Part shown: in pieces, positions 10,990 through 23,356 of the stretch
Numbering within the stretch: position 1 is the first letter of the stretch
How the letters are laid out: each line of letters opens with the position of its first letter
Source: Cladophialophora immunda
Taxonomy: Eukaryota; Ascomycota; Eurotiomycetes; Chaetothyriales; Herpotrichiellaceae
Direction of reading: 5' to 3'
Length of the DNA: 64,000 nucleotides
Assembly: GCF_000835495.1 (NCBI RefSeq)
Contig: NW_015622548.1
Coordinates: 558,001 to 622,000, forward strand
Translations under genes and position numbers: made by a program
The notes under the pieces: model-generated
Seen by the model: only the letters and a program-made list of their open reading frames with translations
What the model was told of the DNA's origin: nothing
Database searches by the model: none

Positions 10990-12336
10990 TCATGAAACTT
11001 CACGCCCATGCATAACCACATCACGATATAAGTCTTCGGGCAGCTCCCTCACGATCCACACGGTCATCTTAATCACCTCATCGGCGTTCAGGTTCGGGAA
11101 ACTTCGCAGCATCTTAGCAGGGCTGGGCTCCCCAAGAAGTTTATCCTTCAGCAATAGGAGCTGTGCAACAACACAGATGACGTTCAGATGCACGCCAAAC
11201 GCGAACAAGAAGTCCCATAGTTTCAGCACCTCTGGAAGAGGGGGCGTACAGGCACACAGTGTCAAAACGGAAGGGAAGGCGTAGATCTTGGCCGGTAGAG
11301 ACTTGCTGAGCAGGAAGGATGAGAGGGTCGGATTTATCTCTGACAGTATTCTATCAATGAGATCAAGTCCTCTATGCACACCAGACATAGTCGGAGAGAG
11401 GTACGTAGGAATATGCTCAGTTAATAGGCTTGTCAGAATCGCATAGGCTTGGGCTTCCGAGCGAGATGCGTATAACAGCGGAGCGGAGAGCACGTTGATG
11501 CCCTGGAGGTAGGTGGATTGTGGATATCTCTGCGCAAACTCGGAGGGAGGATCGGAGCATTGCTCATCATGTATTCGCCAGGCGGTTGCATTCAAAAGTC
11601 GGGTCAAACTTGCATCGGTAACGCGTCTCTTGAAAAGTGTGTCTGTTGCCAGAGTGCGGAAGACATCATTGGAAATCTTCTCGTATGCAGGACTGCGACT
11701 TCGGTGTATGAGATCAAGATATGTATCAGTCGAGAGAGGTCCGATATTCAGAAGGGTCAACCACAGATATATTCGATAGTCGGACATGCCTTCTTTGGTT
11801 GCATTGACCCCACTGGTGAGGATAGAGTGACGGAGTAAGGAGAGGGCGGTGGCAGCGGTGGTTCCAGGCGGAGGACCATCACGAAGGGTCATTTCGAGAC
11901 TGGATTTGCGGGCATGGGTGAGAATGTGGTTGGAGGAGGGATTGGAGAGAAGTGTGGGCGGCGGCTTGCGGTTTCGAGGCACCTGAGGTAAAGGAGCATC
12001 GCTGTTTGCGCGGGCGCGAGAATAGCTGACGGGGTGTGAAACCGTGGGATGTGATTGTGTCGCCGAGGGCTGAGGGAGGCTGAGCTGCTCGCGCGAGGGT
12101 TTCGTCAAGACCCCCGACCGAGGTCTCAGATTAGAGGACTGGGTGCCCATACTGCTGGTTGAGGAGAGCTGATTGTGGGATTGCAGTCGACGAAGACCAC
12201 GAGACCTTTCGGTAGAGGTCAAATTATTCTTCTCAGGTGAGTCTGGCAGCCGGATGGAAACAGGATCGGGAGAGGGAGCGGGCAGAACGACATGGCGACT
12301 GGCGACCTTGTGAGGGGAGATGGAAGTGGCAGTCAT
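10990..12336 (-). CDS. bub2: Mitotic exit GTPase-activating protein Bub2/Cdc16 (TBC domain)
   Basis: GAP of the spindle-position checkpoint; with Byr4/Bfa1 it keeps the Tem1/Spg1 GTPase off at the spindle pole until mitosis is ready to exit, or septation to start. The single exon encodes 448 residues. Residues 1-145 are Ser/Pro-rich and probably disordered. The TBC domain spans about 150-440. Both catalytic fingers are visible: ISNDVFR (IxxDxxR, Arg227) and TYLQGINVL (YxQ, Gln278). FRTLATDTLFKRRV and LTRLLNATAW are typical of Bub2 rather than other TBC proteins. Yeast and fission yeast proteins are about 306 residues, so this one has a long N-terminal extension plus about 20 extra residues between the two fingers. 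I see no GT-AG intron that would remove the insert. Confidence 0.9.
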   Translation of the reverse strand: MTATSISPHKVASRHVVLPAPSPDPVSIRLPDSPEKNNLTSTERSRGLRRLQSHNQLSSTSSMGTQSSNLRPRSGVLTKPSREQLSLPQPSATQSHPTVSHPVSYSRARANSDAPLPQVPRNRKPPPTLLSNPSSNHILTHARKSSLEMTLRDGPPPGTTAATALSLLRHSILTSGVNATKEGMSDYRIYLWLTLLNIGPLSTDTYLDLIHRSRSPAYEKISNDVFRTLATDTLFKRRVTDASLTRLLNATAWRIHDEQCSDPPSEFAQRYPQSTYLQGINVLSAPLLYASRSEAQAYAILTSLLTEHIPTYLSPTMSGVHRGLDLIDRILSEINPTLSSFLLSKSLPAKIYAFPSVLTLCACTPPLPEVLKLWDFLFAFGVHLNVICVVAQLLLLKDKLLGEPSPAKMLRSFPNLNADEVIKMTVWIVRELPEDLYRDVVMHGREVS

Positions 12337-13153
12337 GGTTGTAGTACGTGATGGGACGCGGGTGAGGCAAAGACGGAGGGCACAGACGGTGGGATGCAGG
12401 GCACAACGCGTCGAAGGGTTGGAGCTGGAGTTATTCCATATCTTGAGGGCGAGTGAGAATCCAAGTTGGAGATGGTCAGAAACCTTCAGCTTTGGGGTCG
12501 TTGGTGTTGGTGTTTGGTGTGTTGCAACCCAGCCACGAGTTTAACAGTCGTTGGCCCAAGGAACCCCGCCATGTCCACTAACAGAGGCTCTCGTTTGACG
12601 CGATCTGACGCGTGATCCTGGCCACGCATCTCTGGGGGTGCACGGTGCCACAGCCTGGACTCAAAGCATCACCATCAGCAACAATATAAGGGCGGAGTGT
12701 GTCAAGACACCGATCGTCGAAGTCCGTGGCCTACGATCCCTTCCGCATGTCAATGACTTGCAGCAACGGCCAGATGAATGAACACCATGGGAAATCGTCT
12801 CGGTCATCTCCTCGATTACCAGCCATTCGCCTGCATAAGCGATGGCGCCATAGGCAAGATAGGCCGGCAGGCCGCTCCCCATTTCCCTGTGCAGGAAGCC
12901 GATTGTTGATCCACACACCGCCAACAACCCTCGCTCGCAAAATGAGCCCATCCAACATCCTTCCTGCTTTCGTTGACGACCCAGCCGAAAAGCCCTGCCA
13001 GCTCTGCGGAACTCCATCCAGCTTGCCAGGATACATCTTTCGTCTCAGCTATGATAGCAGGTAGATAACGCCGCGAGCAAAGAGAGAGAGGGTACTTTTG
13101 AGGGGCCTTTATTTCCACCCAGTCAAAAGAAATCACCCCACGTTACACAAAAG
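12337..13153. promoter_or_regulatory. Divergent promoter region of bub2 and the MATE gene
   Basis: About 820 nt between head-to-head starts. Open frames on both strands here match no family and are treated as chance. Confidence 0.45.
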
Positions 13154-14653
13154 ATGGCCGGACGTCGGCCATCCGAGACCAGTGCTCTTCTCAATGACCA
13201 TGGGATTGATGACTTTCGGAAATCCATTGAACAGATCGATCAGAGGATATACGGTACGACTGACGACGAGGAGTCCTCTCTTTTCAAAGGTCCCGATCTT
13301 GAGACGACATGGAAGACAGAAACCACCCTATTGGCTCGATATTCGGGGCCGTTGATGTTGACCTATATCTTGCAATACTCTTTTAGCCTGGTCACAGTCT
13401 ATGTTGCCGGACGCCTCGGGACGAAGGAACTGGGGGCTGCCTCCCTGGCCACGATGACTGCCAATATTACGGGACTGTGCGTCTATGAGGGACTCGCAAC
13501 CAGCCTCGACACTCTGACGTCGCAGGCCTTTGGGAACGATAAGAAGCATCTAGTCGGTCTCCATGTCCAACGCATGAGTCTATTGGTTTGTGTGGTCACC
13601 ATTCCCATCGGCGCCATCTGGACTTGCTCTCCCTGGATCCTGTCAGCTATCGTGCCCGAAAAAGACGAGGCTCTCCTGGCCGGTACTTTCATGCGCATCT
13701 ACTTGGCTGGTGCTCCCGCTTGGGCTATATTTGAAGCTGGAAAGCGCTTGTGCCAGGCCCAGGGCGATTTTACCGCCTCCCTCGTGGTCGTCCTGGTCTG
13801 TGCTCCCCTGAACATCCTTTGGAATTGGCTCTTGGTGTTCCATTTCAACCTGGGATTTGCGGGTGCCGCTTGGGCCGTGGTCATATCCAATAACCTTCAG
13901 CCGATTGTCCTGGCGCTGTACGTCGCCTACATTGCTCCCTCGAACTTGCAATGTTGGCCAGGCTTAGATCTACGACGAGCATGCCAGAACTGGGGTCCCA
14001 TGATCAAATTGGCCATCCCTGGCGTCCTCATGACCTTTTCGGAGTGGTTCGCCTTCGACATCCTTACCATTGCGGCTGGATATCTGAGTGAACGAGACCT
14101 TGCAGCTCAGTCTGTCTTAATGACGGTGGTTGTTACCATGTATCATATCCCATTTCCAATCTCCATCGCAGCATCGACAAGATTCGGCAATCTCATTGGG
14201 TATGGCGCGTTGAAAGCTGCGCGGAAGGCCTGGAAGACGCACTATCTGATCTTCGTGTGCATTGGGATATTTGATGTCATCTTGCTGACATCCTGCCGCC
14301 ACGTCATCGCAGCTATATTCACCACGGATGTCGCGGTGAGAGCCATCATCGCAACCGTCATGCCAATAACTGCGGCAGCTCAACTATTTGACGCGCTCCT
14401 GGCCATCTCAAATGCTCTTTTGCGTGGCCTTGGGAGACAAAAGGTTGGGGGTTGGGTCAATTTGGGGGTCTACTACCTTTTCGCACTTCCATTGTCGTTC
14501 TTCCTGTGTTTCGGCCCGCCTCAGATGGGCCTGGGCGGTATGTGGATCGGTCCATGTACCGGACTCGGCTGCGCAACTCTCATCATGGCCACGTACATGC
14601 GGTTGACCGACTGGCAAAAGGCTGTCGAAGATGCACGAGCACGGGAGGAGTAG
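13154..14653 (+). CDS. MATE family multidrug/metabolite efflux transporter
   Basis: A 499-residue integral membrane protein that should export organic cations or other metabolites in exchange for H+ or Na+, at the plasma or vacuolar membrane. After a hydrophilic N-terminus of about 65 residues come roughly twelve hydrophobic helices in two repeated bundles, the MATE fold. Family landmarks include LGTKELGAASLATMTANITG, SLDTLTSQAFG, RIYLAGAPAWAIFEAGKRLCQAQG and, in the second half, SEWFAFDILTIAAGYLSERDLAAQSV. The internal similarity of the SLDTLTSQAFG and STRFGNLIGYG loops fits the two-fold repeat. It is a single exon. The next gene downstream, on the same strand 750 nt away, is the pyruvate decarboxylase-like enzyme. 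Substrate is unknown. Confidence 0.95.
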   Translation: MAGRRPSETSALLNDHGIDDFRKSIEQIDQRIYGTTDDEESSLFKGPDLETTWKTETTLLARYSGPLMLTYILQYSFSLVTVYVAGRLGTKELGAASLATMTANITGLCVYEGLATSLDTLTSQAFGNDKKHLVGLHVQRMSLLVCVVTIPIGAIWTCSPWILSAIVPEKDEALLAGTFMRIYLAGAPAWAIFEAGKRLCQAQGDFTASLVVVLVCAPLNILWNWLLVFHFNLGFAGAAWAVVISNNLQPIVLALYVAYIAPSNLQCWPGLDLRRACQNWGPMIKLAIPGVLMTFSEWFAFDILTIAAGYLSERDLAAQSVLMTVVVTMYHIPFPISIAASTRFGNLIGYGALKAARKAWKTHYLIFVCIGIFDVILLTSCRHVIAAIFTTDVAVRAIIATVMPITAAAQLFDALLAISNALLRGLGRQKVGGWVNLGVYYLFALPLSFFLCFGPPQMGLGGMWIGPCTGLGCATLIMATYMRLTDWQKAVEDARAREE

Positions 14654-17257
<2,604 letters not shown>

Positions 17258-18691
17258 GGTGACGGGGAGAGTCTGACAGGGCGCAGCGGGCTGTTCGGGG
17301 GCAGAGGGATGGTTTCTCTTATTGACTTTTGGCTTTTTGGCTTCTGGATTTGGGTTCTAGCGGGCTGATTGATGGCGGGGGCGTAGTGAAAAGAACAGAC
17401 GAGGCGCACCAGCAAGAGAGGGGTGTTCTCGCCGACATGCTGAGCCAACATCTAGAACAGTCTGCCTGGTTTCTCCCCAGGCTGATGCTAAGGAAATCAG
17501 TTAAGCGATGAATCATGCTTTGACAACGGGACCATGCAGTGGCTTTGATATTTTCCGCCTGAAGATTCATATCAGGAAAGCGTTGACGGGAGTCGCATGG
17601 GACTTGGGGCCTCGCAACGGGTAAAAGCGGCAAGGCGTTTCTGTCCGAGTCCGTCACACCTTCTCGGCCTTCACCTGCGCCGCCTGCGCCGCCTGCGCTC
17701 TCACTCACTTACTCTCTCTCTTTCCCTCCTCTCCTCCTTCAGCTTGACTCGTTCTCCTCTCCCATCTCATCAAACAACCGTCCCGTCACACTCTGACACA
17801 TTGTCATCGCTCACTCCCGACCCTCGTATCCTCGTTTCACGTAAGGCCCTCTCGTCGAATCACGTCAAGGTTTGACAGACATCGCACTGATCATGACACA
17901 GACTGCGGGTGGGACAGCCGTGTCCTCAACCTTTCCTAGCCGCGCTCTGGCCTCCACCTCAAAGCCTAGTGAGCCTGAAAGGGGCGTTTATCAGGCGAGC
18001 TGAAGTTCCAACCCTGCCAACCTCTTCGGTTATCGGCCTCTTGGATAGGCTCGCGACCGGTCAAGCCTTTTTCTCCATGATTGTCCTGACGGCGTCTTCC
18101 CATCCAAGCTGAACTTCACCGTCTTCTTTTTTTCCTTGGGTTTCCCTCTCAGGCCATTGTCATCATCGGCCTGTAACTCTATGGCTGATTTTGTCAATTT
18201 CCCCATGTCTGATGACCACACAATGGCGCCATGACGGAGATTGTCCCCCCTCCCTTTCGTCTGCTCGGTCCCATGCCTGAGGGCGACTCCGATATGCTTT
18301 CTCCTACGAAACCCCAGCCAGCCAGCCAGCCATGCTCCAATCTGGACTGGGTGCATCTGAGGCTACTTTGCTTTTGGTTCAGGTTACAGCAGCAAGTCTC
18401 CGGAATTCTAGATCTGTCGCATAGCAACATCACCGACGCATCACCTCATTGGTGCCAAACTTTTGCTCTCGTGTCCGTGCGAGGTCACACAGAGGTGCTA
18501 TCCGAAGGAAAAGGGCGCATGAGCCCCAACGATATAATGTCCATTTTCTCGCCAAACATCCGGCAGGTAGGTCTGTTTGATCGATCTCCTGGCTTTGCTC
18601 GAGTAGACTGCGTCGATAGTACATTGCAATACCAGCCCGAATGAGAATGTCCTTCCCAAGTCCATCAGCTGAAGCATTCTCACATTGTACT
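17258..18691. other. Gap between PDC-type and membrane protein genes
   Basis: About 1.4 kb, CT-rich on the plus strand around 17,640-17,870, which looks like a promoter or leader tract. Open frames here match no family. A spliced upstream exon of the next gene cannot be excluded. Confidence 0.4.
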
Positions 18692-19291
18692 ATGATGGCA
18701 CCGCTCCAGGTGAATCCCGGCCAGTATACCAATCTCGAACATCTTCTGATCCATACCATCTATGCGCTTTCTTTTTGCATTCTTCTTTGCATCCTTATCC
18801 TCTTCCGACAGATCAGGAGCCAGAACAACCCGTCAGACCTGAGGAATCACCTATCAGAACCGGCTCTAGACTCCAAACGATCGGATCAGCATCTGACACA
18901 CTCGCCGATTCCTTTGAGTCTACGACTATCGACAGAACCTTCCCATCGTCTTCAAGACTCTACTTTGACGCCGTCAGCTCCAATCACGAGTGGGTATCTG
19001 GCAGCCAAGGCAAAGGTGGACAAGGCGAGAAAGGTGGACTTTGAAATGAGAGCCAGGGCCCGAAAACCCGACGTCATGGCAAGCCCAGGCGCAACCAACG
19101 ACACACGCAGCGTCATTGACGAGACCGGCTCCTCCTGGAGACGACATTCCTACCCACAACCTTCGCCTTCGCACCAGAGCAGTTTGCTCAGTGAAGACTG
19201 CAAATTCGATGGCACAGAGCATTTCTGCGATGGCCAAGATGCTCGAATAGTGTGGAGGCGACGGACGTTGACGTTCGAGGGAAGGCGTTGA
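18692..19291 (+). CDS. Hypothetical single-pass membrane protein
   Basis: A product of 199 residues is predicted from the ATG at 18692 (a second ATG follows directly at 18695). Residues about 17-40 form one strong hydrophobic helix (HTIYALSFCILLCILILF) followed by a basic QIR, which fits a membrane anchor with a cytosolic C-terminal part. The rest is hydrophilic, Ser/Pro-rich and probably disordered, with a charged patch AAKAKVDKARKVDFEMRAR. It ends in DARIVWRRRTLTFEGRR, which looks like a conserved short motif. I do not recognise the family. The open frame extends 17 codons upstream to an ATG at 18641, which is a less likely start because the downstream pair directly precedes the helix. Confidence 0.55.
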   Translation: MMAPLQVNPGQYTNLEHLLIHTIYALSFCILLCILILFRQIRSQNNPSDLRNHLSEPALDSKRSDQHLTHSPIPLSLRLSTEPSHRLQDSTLTPSAPITSGYLAAKAKVDKARKVDFEMRARARKPDVMASPGATNDTRSVIDETGSSWRRHSYPQPSPSHQSSLLSEDCKFDGTEHFCDGQDARIVWRRRTLTFEGRR

Positions 19292-21028
19292 ACATCTAAA
19301 CCCCAGCCTCGCCTTGCATTGTGAAGATACACTTTGAGCTGAGAGGTTCCTGCTCGGCGGGCTCAGCTGGCATCGAACACCTCCTCAGAGCTCGTCCCCA
19401 ATGCTATCATGATACCACGAGGCAAAAGGCGACGTGGCGACAAAAGACATCGCGCGAGAGACTTCTAAATTTGACACTGTCCAAAGTGAACTTCGGCTGG
19501 ACCGGATAAGCCACCAAGGATGCAAAAAGTTTGATATGAACCGCACTTCGAACACGAATGGAAAGTTCTTTGGGGATGGCAAACGGACTATATGGATGCT
19601 GGTCTGGATCAGCACTGTTTGGGTTTGGGAGTTGGGCGCTTTCGGGGGATCGTCCGAGCAATAAACGACTTTGTTGGCGCGAGGTGACTTTGCCGATCAA
19701 ACACATACATAGATAATGATGATGCGCAATTGGGCCACGGCGATGCCAGGAAGGTAGGGATAGGGATAGCAAAAGGGATCCCCTTGCATCGATGGTCTGG
19801 AATGAATGGCATCACAATAATGCAATGGTTGGGGCTGGAGAACCCCCCAAGTGGCTCGTAAATGATGTTTTGTGTGTCTCTGTGTGTGTTGTTCCACGCC
19901 GATCCCTTTCTTTTCAGCTGGACAGGGATCCGGACCGGGCGAAACGGGCGAGACGCCCATTTGACAGTTTTCCGACTTTTTTATTCACTTTCACAAACCC
20001 TCGCTCGCCTGCCCACGTGTCAGGGGCCACGAAGCGAGGAAGGAGGCGAGAACGAGGCGAGAACGAGGCCAGGCGAGGGCGATACGATTAAATGCCCCGA
20101 AAGTCCAAAAAAAAAAGGCCTTGTTTGAGTTATGGGTGTGGAGTGACACGGTGATACCGAGGACATTGTTACAAGGTACAACAAGTGCATCAGATGCGGG
20201 ATGAGGGATGAGAGATGTGGTATGTTGGTGTGTGGTGTGTGGTGTGGTGGCGGCTTGGGGACCCCGTCTCTTCATGTATTTGTACTTGTAGACACTCCAC
20301 CTATATGTGTGTGTGTAATGGTAGTAGACCTCGTGGTGTTCAACAGCATTTCGCTCCCTCCGGACCTACGGAGTTTTCAATTCCTGATATTCAGGTGTGT
20401 GCGTGTAGGTTGAGACACAGCCTAGTTCGAAGTTGACTGGCCTGCGTGGGCCAATAGGTTCCTTAATGCACGAGGTTTCCATGTACGAATGTCTATATGT
20501 CTGGAGAGCTTTGGCAATGCAATTTGGCAGTCTCTACTCGTAGCGTTCGTTTGATGATGGCTGTGCTCTACTCGGTATGGAGTACATCATCCCACGATCA
20601 AGATCACAGTCACAATCGCCATCGTCGTCACACATCGACATCAGTATCATCCTCGTCGTGGGCCATCGTCAACGGTCCCTGTCCCTGTCCCTGTGACTGT
20701 CACTGTCGCCGGCCCTGCCATTCCATATCTCGCCTGGACGGTCCGCGTGCATCGACACCCCCTTGCTCAGCTGAGGTTGAAAAGCTTCTGCATATGCGCA
20801 CGGGATGACCCCTTCTCTCTCGGATGTCGTCTAGACGGTCTGACATGGTCCACCAGTTCGCATCGAGAGGCACCACCCAATCCGCTAACTGCAGACTGCT
20901 TGCGCCTGGCCTCTGGTAGGCTCGCAGGCCGCAGTCACAACCGCAAAGAGCATCCTGCACCCTGCATCCTCACCTGCAAGTGCCACCACTCTCCCCCCAC
21001 AGGCTCTATGCTGTGGCGTCGCGAATAC
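19292..21028. other. Gap between membrane protein and srp68 genes
   Basis: About 1.7 kb with no supported gene. It contains TG-rich low-complexity sequence near 20,215-20,320 and a run of imperfect CAT/TCG and CCTGT units near 20,600-20,700. The right end is the 3' side of srp68. Confidence 0.45.
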
Positions 21029-23001
21029 CTAGCGGCCAAAGCCAAACCAACCCCTCTTCGCTGGTCTCTGCTCTTCCTCGCTCTTCGCAACTTTTCCATT
21101 CACCTCCTCTTCAACCCCTCCCATCTGCACATCCTCTGCTCCTCCATCATCTTCGGGTCCCTTCTGGCCAGGATACTTGATGTAGTTCCATGCCAGGTCA
21201 AAGAACAGTGGTTTCACTGGGACCGGGCGGAGTTTGGGAGGGTAGTTCACGAGATTGGTTAGGTCCAAGTTGGCAATGTATTCGTTGTGGGAGAGGCGTT
21301 CAATGAGAGGAGCGGGTTTAATGGCGCTCGCCTGAGCGGTGTCTTTAAGCGATGGCTTAGCGGCGTTGGCAAGGGATTCCAAGTCAGCCAGTGCACGGAA
21401 CTGAGTGACCAGTTTGTTGAGAACTGCGGTCGTCTGCGTGAGATGCTGGGGTGACAGGTCGAGCTTTGGTGGTGTTGAATCGTTGTCAGTGGACTCTGCC
21501 TTCAATGTATTTGCGGCTTTCTCTGACAGCTCAAGTGCTCGAGCATACAAAGCCAATGCACTTGGAATGTGGTCACCAATAGCATGTGAGCGGCCAACAG
21601 CCAAACACTTCAAAGCACGGAAGTATGCTCTTTTTGCATCAAGCTCGTCCACAAAGGCACTGTCCGCAATAACTCCAGGTAACTCTTTCACGGCATCGAG
21701 ACTCTGCAGGATCGAGTCGCAGAGTGCAACTCTCTCCCGCAGCCTTGATAACTTGCGGCCGGAACTCTCTTCCTTTGGTGCGCGAGGTTGGCCATCTTTG
21801 CGTGGCCTCAGAGCCTTCGTAGGCTTCTCGGACTCAAAAGCCAGACCGTCGTCCGCTGCACCACAGAGAACTCTGTTGCGTCCAATCCGCCATTCGATCA
21901 CGGCGTAGTTAACAGCCGTACGGGTGATTTGAAGTGACTGCAGGCGAGGGTCACCAGTGTCAACGCCTTCGGCGATGAGCTCGTCGATGGCTGTCTTCGT
22001 TGCATCTGCAGCGTCCTGGCGAGCGGTGATGACTTCTTCATATGCGGTTGCTAGGTCTTTGGCGCTTAGAGATCCATCTTTGAAGGATTTGTAGGCTGCG
22101 TTCAGCTCATCCTCCCGTTCTTTCGAGAAACCGAGGGCTTGAGAGATGTTGGCGTCTTCCAGATTCACTTTCCTACTCCTCCAAGAGATTGTTGACGGGG
22201 TTTCCCTGGGGCCTCCCTTCGTGGGAGCAGCCTCTGTCCCTGTCGAAAAGGCTTGTGCATTGATACTCTTGATCTCGTCACGGACAGTGGTTTCGCTTTT
22301 GGGGAAATTCTCAATAGCGATATCGTTGATGGCCTTTGTGCGGGGCATCTTCAGCTGATATGCAGCATATCGAATACTGGGGTCGACGATGCCGGATAAC
22401 AGCTCCTTGTACGTATCCGTCTTCGATGAGCGCGCCAATGTGGTGTACACAATCTGGGCAATGGAATAATTCTGAATACACCCTTGCCATCTTCCCTTCT
22501 CGAAATCCAGACTTCCTCTTAACATGGCGAGATAAGCACGTGCCTCGAGTTCGTCTATCGCTTTTGCGCCGGTCGTGCTGCGATCTCGCAGAACGGTCAC
22601 AAGGTTATCGGCATAGGTGATGGCTCTTCGAAGCCTGGATGCGATTTGTCGTTTCGTGGAGCCAGGCATGGGCTTCTGGGTGTTCTCTGCCGACTGGGCC
22701 GATTTCATAGCCATTGAAGATGCCCATGCTCGCTCGGAGCTGGCCAGAAGCAGTTGCACCCATCTTCGAAACAAGTCAGTCAACCAGCGCCATTTCTGCA
22801 ATGAGTATCTTACTCTGCGTTCTTGGCCACATTCTCTGCAGTCACTGCGGCTTTGGGAGTATATTTTCTCCCCCGAGTTGCGGCACCAAGTCGCCTGCGG
22901 AGATTGTGAATTTTGCGGGTGGCTTGAGCATGGTAGGCATCATAGTCTCCTCCCAACAAAGCCCGCTCGCGCTCAGACACGATCGAACTGGTGATATCCA
23001 T
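21029..23001 (-). CDS. srp68: Signal recognition particle subunit SRP68
   Basis: Subunit of the signal recognition particle; it binds 7SL RNA and, through its C-terminal part, SRP72, supporting co-translational targeting to the ER. Two exons on the minus strand, 22814-23001 and 21029-22763, are joined across a 50-nt intron with a clear CTGAC branch site. The junction gives VAKNAE-WVQLLLASSERAWA, in line with other fungal SRP68 proteins. The 640-residue product has the RNA-binding N-terminal region (ARKIHNLRRRLG-like basic stretch near residue 30, then the helical SERAWA block) and the conserved ending RPVPVKPLFFDLAWNYI near residue 575 before an acidic tail. An open frame that starts 13 codons inside the intron exists and should not be used as the start. 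Confidence 0.95.
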
Positions 23002-23356
23002 GTTGGAAGCTAGTTGAGCCAGCGTTGGCTGTGCTAGAAACCGAAATGTGGCATTTCAACGGAGAAGTGAGGGCAGGCGCAAAGTGTGGGGATACTTGCC
23101 AATGTGTGCAGTAGCGGCGTTAGCGAGCCAGCGAGCGCAGGCCCAGATACATTCCGTTTATGACCATTCGACTTTTCTCTCACCTGATGCTAATCATCGC
23201 TTCACATTGGCTTGCCATCTCAACCTCCGTTTGCCTTGTCGTTCAAGTCGCTTTCTCGCATCCATCTCTACATGTCAGAAAGACAGTCGATCAGCACCAT
23301 TATCATTCCCCTCCCTATCTTGTTCTTGACTACACGTCGTCCGTCTTGCTCGTGGC
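23002..23356. promoter_or_regulatory. Short divergent promoter of srp68 and the PPR gene
   Basis: Only 355 nt separate the two start codons, so both genes probably share promoter elements. Confidence 0.6.

Noticed and set aside
22764..22801. Start of srp68 at an internal ATG-like position of the second exon frame
   Set aside because: The first 13 codons of that frame lie in the 50-nt intron; splicing from the ATG at 23001 restores the conserved family sequence.
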